64,000 bases of DNA from Cinclus cinclus (taxonomy: Eukaryota; Chordata; Aves; Passeriformes; Cinclidae): positions 26,692,142 through 26,756,141 of the forward strand of contig NC_085049.1 in assembly GCF_963662255.1 (NCBI RefSeq), in the 5' to 3' direction. The first letter of the stretch is position 1. Every line of letters begins with the position of its first letter. The position numbers and the translations under genes were made by a program. The notes under the pieces were generated by a model. It had not been told where the DNA came from and did no database searches. It worked only from the letters and a program-made list of their open reading frames with translations. This document shows positions 51,022-60,917 of this stretch, piece by piece.

Positions 51022-54000
51022 GTGCTGAGTCGATATTCAGGCTACAGACCCATTTCCTGGTTAAATAACATCCTGAGACTGAGACTCCTTTGGATTCCAG
51101 ATAGGCACAGCTTCCAGAGCCTTTTACTTCAAACCTGTCAGGGAGAAGGGGAGACGGGATTACTTGGACACCCACAATGAAATACTTCAATAGAGCACAG
51201 GCAGCTATGGGCATCTCAGGTTCTCTTTGAAGAAAGCCTGATTTATCTCAGGCAAGGCACCACAGGAGGATGATGTTTTGTGCCTTGAAGAGAACGCCAT
51301 GGAGATTGTCTTTTCTTAATGGTATCTTGTGCCCAGAATACAAAATCGAGGACTTGTAGTACTCCTGCATCTCGTTTAGTGGTCACTTAGGTGAAATACA
51401 CCCTTAGAGCAGAGACTGAAACTCAGGTTTGCTCTTCTCAGGGATGTTGTGCCATCAAGATTGGCACCACCACCTTCCACTTCCACATCCTCCTATACAG
51501 CTAAAAGGTTTCAGCAGAAGCTGTGAAGCAAATGTACCTCTCATTTCTCCCTTCCTCAGAACCCAAAAAGTACCACAGCTAAGGGGGTGGGGGGAAACCA
51601 AGGAGAAAACCTCAGTTTCCACACCATAGGTGTCCCTACATAAGAGGTAGCAGCAGCTCTGCTTTCAAACAAAGTGCTATAAAGTTCTGTGGATAGGCCA
51701 AACAAACTGGAATGGTCTCTGGAAAAGCCAAGAGACAAATCCCCACCAGTGCAGTAACACCTGAGCTTAGATATCAAGGTGTTTGGCCTCACCTTCAGGC
51801 GGGGCAGTTTGAGGCAGGCAGCGAGGCAGAAGTCTAAGAATGGGAAGAACCTCACTGAAAATGAAAGCATCAGTGGATGTTTGTATTGCAGACAGGAGAT
51901 AAAAGAGTGGGAAGGACTGCAGTTTTTAATTAGAGGTGCCCACGTGTTCCTCACATCTCACATTAAATGCCTTTGTCAGATCAAGCCTTCAGTGCTTGGG
52001 GATGAAGTGAGTATAGTCACACATCACCAGTAATGCCACAGATACTTAATTTTTCCACCCTTTAAGGTAATTTCAGATTTATGAAATCTCAGTGCTTATG
52101 CCTATCAATGGTAATTTTGCCAGCTCCTGCCAGCAGCTGCTCCATGATGAGCTGCAGCAGCCTCTGAGGAGATGGGATGGCTGCCAGGGAGAGGAGCAAA
52201 GTGCCCCACACTTGGCACTGGTGGCACAGAACACAGGGCCTCTGCCACAGAGCAGCTCATGCAGCATAAATTCACATCTTCCTTTCCCTTCAGCAGCCTC
52301 TTTCAGAGGTACATTCTATGAAAATGAAAATATGTCTCCCAAATCTCTTTGCTACAAGTCTCACACAGCTTACATGCAGGTTTGTATTTTTGCAAAATAC
52401 ATTCTATAATGAGGAATTTGTGTTACTGTAATCTTCCCTTCCTCCCCCCATTGCTTTGGTACATTGATGTCTCTTGTTTTAACTTTCACTTTCTCTAATA
52501 TCTGTTACAATGAGCCTGCCTCATGCTGCTTCTTAACATTATAAATTGATCCCCTAACTTTCACCTGCCACAATTTTAACAACGCCTTGTGAAATCTTCA
52601 TTTCATTCCATACCCTCTCCATAATCATCCCTCCAACATAACACCAGATATTTCCTACAAGTGACTATTTCTGTATTATTTTTCTTACTCCCCTATAATT
52701 GAATATCATCAGCAAAACCCCTCCACATCAACTTACAGTTCATTGTCTAATGCTTTTCCATTTACCCAAAAGAACTCCTCATTTCTTTTATAGAGTCCAA
52801 TCCATGGGTCTTGCTTTGTTATCTTCATCATAAACCTCTGTAGGAATAAACCCACATGAGAAAAGTTCTACATGTTCAGTCCAGCTATCAAAATATGAAG
52901 TCTTTGATCCAGGGCAAAAGCAAAACAACAATCTAGCCTTTCCTACAGAAGAAACAATATTAAAACCTAAATACACAGAGACTGCTGACTGGGATAGGGT
53001 TGACTGACCTAGAGAGAGGCTATTTTAAAATATCAAGGTCTGCTATCAGTCTGGAACACATACAGAAGAATATATTCTAGGCCTTTGTGCAGGGTGGAGT
53101 CTTTCCTAATATTGTGGTATAATATAGAAAAAAATGCTCCCAGCTGCACTTTGGGGGACTATTTCCTAATTGCAAAGGTCACAATTAACATATTAACCAA
53201 CTTGTGTGTCATTAACCTGCCACAATATGAGAAAACAGTTGTTTAATTAAAGATAAATGACATGTAACAGTGTTTACCCTGATAGAAGCCTTCAATATGA
53301 GTATTTATAGCTATGAGCAGCACCAAATTTAATTCAGACAAGCACTCAAGATATTTTCTAAAACATCAACTGCTCAAACTGACGTTTCCTGTTTTCAGGG
53401 AGAGGAGGCACAAAGTTTTCTGCGGGCTGTGACTCATTGTGGTCTTACATCAGCTTCCTAACTGTTCATCTGAGGAGGCTGGAAAAGTGGTTCCCTGGAA
53501 GCGAACTGGGGGGGGGGGAAACAGGATCCCCCTTTGGTTCCCTTACCAGCTCCTGATGATTTTCAATGACCAGGAGGGAAGCATTGTGGAAAGAGCAGTG
53601 GCTCTGGCTGGAGTTCCAGGCAGCTTCACTCTCTGAGAGGTAGTAACACTTCCTCTGGAAGTACAGCCAGCCTGATGGACACAGCTCCCGGGGAAGGCAC
53701 ACAGGAAGGTCTTTGGCCAGAGAAGGGTTTACTGGGAAAAGACAAAAAACAATCTACGCATTTCTTCCAGCTGGGAAAGGTTTCACTTTCTGACCACATC
53801 ATCTAAAGTAATCCCAGCCTAGCCACAGCACTGTTACTCCTGCCCAGCTGAAATAATTATTGTAAACTAATGATATTTTCTCGATCCTGTAGCCTTCTGC
53901 CTCTTGAAATATCCTTAAAAGGGTGGCCAGGGACACATTTTTAGAAGCAGCTGAGAAGGTGACTTCCACAGCTTAAAAATTCCAACAACTCCAGTTTTTG

Positions 54001-55265
54001 TAAATGTTGCTTCCTCACAGCTGAATTAATAACTTTGTTTATTATAGTGTCATTTTTGAAGGACTGCAGATTGGTAGGACAATCTTCCTGCTGTTATTTT
54101 TCTTGAAGACCAACAGTGATGTGATAAACCTGATACCACAAGTACACTAAGACTGAACCGAGCCCTCCCTTACTCCACTGAAGCATGTGGAGTTGTTTCT
54201 GCAGCACTGGCTCACAATTTCAAACAGAAATCACAGATTCACACAGAATTACAGAGTGGTTTGGGTTGAAAGTGACTTCAAGGATCATTTTGTTCCATGC
54301 CCCTGCCACGGGCAGGGACAGATTCCACCAGACCTGGTTGTTGTAACCTGGCCATGGACACTTCCAGGGATGGGGCAGCCACAGCTTCTCCAGGCAGCCT
54401 GTGCCAGAGTCTAACCACCCTGTGAATACAGAACCCCAAACTCTGGTAATTTCTATTGCTAATTATAGTTTCTTTTAAAATTGCTTACTTACCAAATTGA
54501 ATACATGAAATCAAAATGACAGCAGCAGTAAGGACCCCAGCAACAGCTCGCCACAGCCAGATATTTGAGAATAGACCTGAAAAAATAAATGTAGGGAATT
54601 AAAAAACAAAACAATCCAAACACCAAATAAGAACCAGCTGACAGGAGAGCACAGCCCCAGGCTGGGTGCAGAGACATTTAACTTATCTTCACAAGGCTAC
54701 TCAGCTAAGAAGAACTCTGAGTTAATGTAAATTTTAGTCACATCATCCAGAACTTAAAGTGATCGAACATGGGCGGACAGTAAGTTTGATACTGACCGGG
54801 TTCCTAAACTTGGCATGGATAAGTGAAATAAGAAAAGCCATAGGTTCTGGAGCCCAAATCTCCTCTTGAGAAATATCCAGCCTTAGCCCACAGCCACAGC
54901 TTTTTAGTATCCTTTTGTTCCCGTCGCCTCCAGGGCTTCGGAAGCACACACAGCCCTGCCACTGCCGTGTATCCGGCTCGTGGGGCAGCAGCGGGGACGA
55001 GGTGTCCCGGGAGGCTCCTCTCCCGGGGTCCCCTCTCCCGGCAGTCGCTCCGCTGCCAGCACGGAGCGTTCCCAGCGCTGCGGCGGCTCCCGGGCGGCAT
55101 CCCCGGCTCCCCACGCCCAGGGACGCGCTCCCGGTGCCGGCTCCGCGGCTCAGCCCCAGCTCCGGAGGGATGTCCGGGATTCCCCCCCGCATCCCGGCGC
55201 GGCCCCTCGGTGTTCCCCGCCTCGGTGTCACCTTTGCTGTGGCGAGCCGTGCCGCGTCCCTCCAT
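51017..55265 (-). CDS. CLEC2 (CLEC2D/LLT1)-like C-type lectin-like protein (173 aa, complete)
   Basis: Exons: 55232-55265, 54493-54576, 53547-53731, 52737-52837, 51017-51134, with AG/GT borders and phases 1, 1, 0, 2. The total is 522 bases including the TAA stop. A very short 11-residue tail (MEGRGTARHSK) precedes a type II membrane segment around WRAVAGVLTAAVILISCIQF. The CTLD begins CPSGWLYFQRKCYYLSESE and continues through LLVIENHQEL, DPWIGLYKRNEEFFWVNGK, GSGSCAYLESKGVSV and YLTRKWVC. This aligns well with LLT1 features such as WIGFQRKCFYFSDD, DHWIGL, GECAYLNDKG and ERKWIC. All six canonical CTLD cysteines are present, with NSS and NAS glycosylation sites and no calcium-site motif. CLEC2 proteins act as surface ligands for NKR-P1 receptors (family knowledge). 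CD69, a relative, is less likely. Confidence 0.9.
53510..53519 (+). repeat. G-run in CLEC2-like intron
   Basis: A run of about ten guanines, just downstream (in gene sense) of exon 3. Confidence 0.6.
54226..54428 (-). mobile_element. CR1 LINE 3' fragment in CLEC2-like intron
   Basis: AGAGTGGTTTGGGTTGAAAG, GGACACTTCCAGGGATGGGG and CTCCAGGCAGCCTGTGCCAG are reverse-oriented CR1 3' sequence. It lies between exons 2 and 3. Confidence 0.85.
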
Positions 55266-55470
55266 GGGCGTGGAGCTGACGGGGCCGGAGCGGCCGGGCC
55301 GTGCTGGGGCCGCACCGAGCGCAGCCGCTCCCCTGGATGCCGGCCCCGATCCCCTGGATCCCGGCCCCGCTGCCGGTCCCGGGATGCGCCGGCCCCCAGG
55401 GGCATGGCCACGGAGCGTGGGCTCGGTGCCGAGCGGGGTCCGCGCCGGGAGCAGTCACTCCGCGACTCCG
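54930..55470 (-). promoter_or_regulatory. CpG island at the CLEC2-like first exon
   Basis: A dense CpG, GC-rich block surrounded by AT-rich DNA. It contains the ATG (55263-55265) and 34-base first coding exon of the CLEC2-like gene. It includes repeated CCCCGATCCCCTGGATCCCGG-like stretches near 55320-55380. Long open frames on both strands here are compositional. It is inferred to be the gene's promoter. Confidence 0.65.
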
Positions 55471-57261
55471 GAGAAATAGGAAATGGGGACGCTTTCAAGG
55501 AGAAGTCGGCTCCTGCAAGATCTCGCTGGATACTCTGACATCAGCAAATTCCAGGAACTAACACAAAGAGAGAAGGCTCTGGTTTGGTTTGGTTTTGTCT
55601 GATGGGGGTTTTTATTTGGTTTTGGTTTTTTTCGGGTGTTTTTGTCCCCCCCAATTTTGTTTAGTTCATATTTATTTTCTTCTTTTGTACAGAGGAGGAG
55701 AGTAAAATCAAGTATTTAAACGTTGATTACTTAAACCTCTTTGGAAAACCTGGCCAGTGATTTGCTTTATTTAGAAGAGCATAAAGCCTGATGATGCTTG
55801 CTTGCCAGCTATGGGGATGAAGGTGCAATAGAAATTTCAACATTGCTTGAAAGACAGGGCCAGATTTATATCATCCATTTCATCTGGTGGTTTTGCCCAG
55901 TAACTGCTGTACTTACAACAGATTCCGGCTGTGTTGCGTGTTCAAACAGCCTGAGGAGCACAGCTCTCTCTCTCCAAGTCATCATGTGGGCTCTGTGTGA
56001 GGCTGCTGAGGAACTCAGCAGTGCTTTATCCAAAATAAGCATCCTTCTGTACCTGGGCAGGAAACTTCAAACAGAAAGCCATAGGAATGCAGGGTTACAC
56101 TTTAAGCTTTCTCTGCAGTCTCCAATTGCTTTCATTGTCAAGGATTCTGAGCAGCGGTGAGTTGCTGAAAATCATCTCCAGGTGTTTATGGTTACAGTTG
56201 ATAAAGAATCATATAAACTTAATACTTCCATAACTGTAATTTGAATTGCAGTTGATTTTAGCCTTTGCCTGCAGCAGGTGTTTATTTAAGCACTGAACTG
56301 GGAGAGCTGGACTTGTCAAAATTCCCAGGAAGGCACTGGAGAAGAAAATAAAAGATAAAAGGATGAAGAAGAATCCGAAAGATATCTGTGACAAGACTTA
56401 AGGCATGTTGGCTTTAGGAAGGTTAGGGAACTGAGGATCCCAAGGAGAGGGAACAGGTGATGGGTCCAGAGAGCACAAGCTGGAGACTTTTCCAGAGGTT
56501 TTGCATGACATGAATCCAGAGGAGGGGATGAGAGTGGGGTGTGGAATTAGGGCAGCAGAGAGGTTCAGTACCTGCTGGATATCAAGCATGTTTTGCATAC
56601 AAGGAGACATTTGAACACGGGTGTGTGCACAGCTGGCATTCTAAGAACAGCTTATTCAGCATTTATTCACTCTGAAGGAGTGGCTTGGGCCCCTGCCATT
56701 CAGTCCTGCCTGTCACTGAGGTCAAAAATAGCACTGTGGCTTTTAACCACAGAGCATTCAGAAGTGAGTGCTCTCTTCATACTCACCCACAAGTACAGAA
56801 GGTAATTCTCACACCTGCAGGAGATTCTCCAGGCAGGCAGAAAGCCCTGAGAAATGCTGTCAACATAGCATGTTGAATAGCTGTGAATCATCTGAAACTC
56901 CAAAACTACTGTTATTAACCCCAGATGCTTGTAACTGAGACACTCACCATCACTTTCACATTCCCTGATCATTTTGGCTAAGAAGACTCCAAGCAATTCC
57001 TAAAATGAAAGTTGACAATCAAGATAGGAATTTTTTCAAGGCTAAAGGCAGAAACACCCTCCAAACTTTATCACTGGAAAATTACTTTAAAATATTGCCA
57101 TGATGTAAGGAGAAGAATGCAAAGATTCTAAGGACAAAGCATGGCATTTTACAAGAGGGCTCTCATGGGACTGACTAGAAAAGTCAAGAGTTGGATCCTG
57201 TGGTGCTGCCTCCTGCCTGCTGCGACCCCACATGAACTTTGATTACCTTTTATCACTCACT
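55471..57261. other. Intergenic sequence, no gene seen
   Basis: A T/G-rich stretch (about 55575-55680) is followed by AT-rich DNA with short open frames only. None shows a known motif or convincing exon borders. Confidence 0.5.
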
Positions 57262-57267
57262 GATCAT

Positions 57268-58012
57268 AGCATCATGGAATGGATTGGAATAGACTTTATC
57301 TAATTCCAACCCCTTTTCCATGGGCAGGGACACCTTCCACTATCCCAGTTGCTCAGAGCCCCATCCAGCATTGGACACTTGCAGGGATGGGGCAACCACA
57401 GCTTTTCTATGCAACCTGTGCCAGGGCCTCAGCACCCCCTGAGTATAGAACTTTTTCCTAATATCTGCTCTAAATCTTTTCTCTTCTGGTTCAAAACTGT
57501 TCACTCTTGTCCTGTCACTATCTGCTCATGTAAAAAATCACTCTCTCTCTTTTTTTATAAGCTCCCTTCAGGCACTGGAAGGCCACAGTGAGGTCACCCC
57601 AAAGCCTTCTCCTGTCCAGGCTGAACAATCCCAATTCCCTCAGCCTTTCCTCCCAGCAGAGCTGCTCCATCCCTCTGATCCTTTGGTGTCCCTGCTCTGG
57701 GCTGGCTCCAGCAGCTCCCTGTCCTTCCTGTGCTGGGATCCCAGAGCTGGATGCAGCCCTGCAGGGGGGTCTCAGCAGAGAGGGGCAGAATCCCCCCTCC
57801 CCTGCTGCCCTGGGGCTCTGGGTGCAGCCCAGCACAGGGGGGTTCTGGGCTGGGGCAGGGCCAGCTCTCACCCGCAGCACCAAGTCCTTCTGCCAGGGCT
57901 GCTCCCTCTGCTCATCCCCAGCCTGGATTGATCCCAGGGGCTGTCCTGACCCAGGGGCAGCACCAGCACTTGGTCCTGTTAAACCCCATGAGATTCCCAT
58001 GGGCCACTTCCC
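57268..58012 (-). mobile_element. CR1 LINE retrotransposon, 3' fragment
   Basis: Reverse-oriented CR1: ATGGAATGGATTGGAATAG, GCAGGGACACCTTCCACTAT, CAGGCTGAACAATCCCAATT, CTGGGATCCCAGAGCTGG, then GACCCAGGGGCAGCACCAGC and AACCCCATGAGATTCCCATG. It reaches further 5' than most copies here. The segment 57562-57780 is nearly identical to part of the copy at 25.7-26.2 kb, so the two are closely related. Confidence 0.9.
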
Positions 58013-60917
58013 AAGAAAGAACAGAATTTCATTCTAGATAATTTGTGACTCACACAGAGCAAACATCACACTTAGCACCTAGGAAAGTCGCCGTTTGAAG
58101 CCTTTGCAGCTACAAACCATAAACAGTTCCAGAAAGTCCAGTGTATCCTTAAAAGGAAACCAATCTGCCAGTGATTGCTGCAAGCTCTGTCACACTATCT
58201 GTGCTACCTTTAAGGTGTTCTTTGTGTGTCCTGAGCCCTGTCTGCTGTTCTGACAGCAAATCTGCATTGGCAGTGCATCCTCCCTGAACTGCCCATTTGG
58301 CAGTGAGGTCCTTTTCTTGTATTGGTACATTTGTCATTTAGAACCAGATAAAATTGTTTCCATGTGCAATATTGCATGAACTTCTTTTGTTTTCATAAAA
58401 TATCACTTGTCTCTGAAATGTCTATTCATATCTGTCTCTGCTTAGTTACTTCTATGCAACAGCTTCTGGGCTTTTTAATGGCTTGAGGTGGTTTCTTTTA
58501 AGAGCCTTGCCTTCACTCACTTTTTTCTCCTAAAATAAAATCAAAATCCCTTGATTGTGATTTTTGCCAAGATACTCAGAGCATTTTTTCCACCAAGCAT
58601 ATCCTGAATTCCACAGGTGGCTTGAGACATAGAAATAGGACAAGCCCTGATTATCAGCTCTTGGAGGTGTCCCTGTCACAGGTTCTCCTTGATAAAGGTC
58701 ACTAATGGAGCCAGTCCTGAGTCCAATTCCTCTGAGGCTGGTTCTGTCAGCCTGGCTTGTCCTAGGGAGCGTCACTCATTGCCCAGCTGCAGCAAGAATT
58801 AAACCAGCCTGGCATTCTCTGAGCACAGAAGCAGCAAGAGGTCAGGGTGGGATTACTTAGGGATTGCCTGGCCTTGGCATCAGGATTAGACCCTGATTCC
58901 ACCAGAGTGAGGAGGAAATGTTTCACCCTCCCTTTGAAGTAGGGATGCCAGAGGTAGTCCAAGAATCACAAGCTGTAAAGAGTAAGTTTATTGTAAAACT
59001 TAGATCACAAGATCACGGAACTGTGAACAACAACAACACAGAGGCAAAGGAAACAAAGCACTTTCAATCAAACTTCTGCTCTTGGTAGGGATTTCCCTGC
59101 AAGCCATAGTTGCTCCTAAGTCCTGAGACTCCCTGTGCCTTTCTGGGTTTGATGGGGTTTGTGTAGTTCCACAGTGGCTCCAGGGTGCCTTCCCCTTCTC
59201 CCCCACTGGTGCACAGCTGCTGCCTCTGCTGCCTGCTGAAGGCTCCAACTGAGGGCCAGTGGCTCCCAGGGAAGAGGCTTTTCCCTGACCCTGCCTTCAG
59301 GAGAGCCCACTTGAGCCAAAGGGGCACATTCCAGCAGCTGGAATATGAAAGTAGAAGGGCAGAAATCTGTAACACAACATAGTATGATCTCCCAACCTCT
59401 CCAGCAAAGTGATTGCAAGCAAAGAGCACCTCCAGCTCAGCTTCCTTCTGTAATAACAGTGCAGATACTGGGGTCTGACTCTGGGATTGTTCTGCTACAG
59501 CTCCATGTTCTTACTCTATTCTTTGGGGATTGAATGCCAGGGAAAGAACTTCAAATACATTTCCAAAGCATCTTGATGAGAGCAGTCAGTGAAGAGGACG
59601 GCTGGTGTGAGGGTCATCAAAATGTGCTTTCAAGTCAGAAAGAGACAGATTTTCCTGTATGATTCCAATTTCCCTTCCAATGGCCACAAGAGGATGTGCA
59701 GAGATTTTTTGATTGTTCAATTCTTTTTCTCAGGGGTAAACCAGGCCATCAGTGCCACTTCCTCACGAAATTCACAGAGCCTTCTCCATCATGCAGCTGA
59801 TGGAGAGAGCCATGAAAAGCACTAAAAAAGGAGGAATGATTCTGCCTCAAAGAACACAGTATGAAGGATAATTCTTGGAGTCACACAAAGCCCAGGGTCC
59901 CAAGAGCCAATGAAGCAGGTGGGGAGAGCTCTGGTGACATTACCTCTTTCCTCATCACAGCTCAGTTTTCCTGGTTCTACCTGTTTTTGGTGTTGGCATG
60001 AATTTTTCTGAGTAGGAAATGCTCTGAGGCATAATTTTCTCCAGTGCTCAATCTCCAAGGAAAAGAGGGCAGAGCACGGTGTTGCCATTCCCTGTGGGTC
60101 ACTCTCATACTTCCCACCAGCTCCTTCACAGGTCACTGTGGTTTTCATTGTAATGTTTTCTGTCCAGTTCAGCTTCTGTTGGGACTCAGTTCTTCAGGCC
60201 TTGCTGGTCTCTGCTGCCCTCTATCCTGTGCCCTTTTCCAGCAGATCCTAAATGTTTCCCCTCCCCACACAGGAGTGGGGCTGACTTTATGTCTAAAGCT
60301 GTGCTGCTGTAGGATCCTTTCCCTTAGGCTGATTCCCATTTCCCCCACAGACTCTGGGACCCCATGTGCCCGTGGAACAGTCTGGGACAGGGGAAGGTTT
60401 ATCCACACCCACACCTGACTTTGTCCTGTCAAAACTGGCAAGGAGTGGGCTTGCCCTTCCCTACCAGATCCCAACCAGAAATGTGTGCTGCCCTTCCCTT
60501 GGGGCTGCAGGCAAGGCCAGGCTGTGGCCAGCTGGGGAAGGGTCTGCTTGGGCACAGGCAGGGCTGGGAACACAGGGCTGTGCATGGATGTGACTTGCAG
60601 AGTCAGGATCTGTTTGGGATCACCGCTGGCCCCAGGCTGGACACCTCTCTGCTGGCACTGCCTTCCTGGAAGTGCCACCTCTGGCACGAGACAGTCCCAG
60701 ATTCCCCCTGTGTGCCAGTGCCAGCTCTTCCAGAGGGGATCCAGCCAGGCTCAGACACCATCAGGGAAAGGCTGGGCTGAGCTTGGCCATGAGTCTGGAG
60801 GGAGGCTGCAGGAGTGCCTGGGAGCAGAGATTGGGCAGCTAAAGAGAAATGACACACATCCCAACCACATTTCCTACAGGAAGCTGGGGATAAAAGGTCA
60901 GCCTGGACCCCTTGTTT
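58013..60917. other. Possible 3' untranslated region and intergenic DNA downstream of the third lectin gene
   Basis: No exon was recognised. A minus-strand AATAAA at 58987-58992 could end the transcript of the lectin gene whose stop is at 60918-60920, which would give a 3' UTR of about 1.9 kb. Long open frames at 60.2-60.9 kb on both strands lack recognisable domains. Confidence 0.35.

Noticed and set aside
54743..55538. Open frames of 251, 207, 170 and 153 codons
   Set aside because: GC-rich CpG-island artefacts. Only the short 55232-55265 exon joins in phase to the membrane and CTLD exons.
57518..58041. 160-, 149- and 103-codon frames
   Set aside because: They are CR1 sequence, nearly identical in part to the copy at 25.7-26.2 kb.
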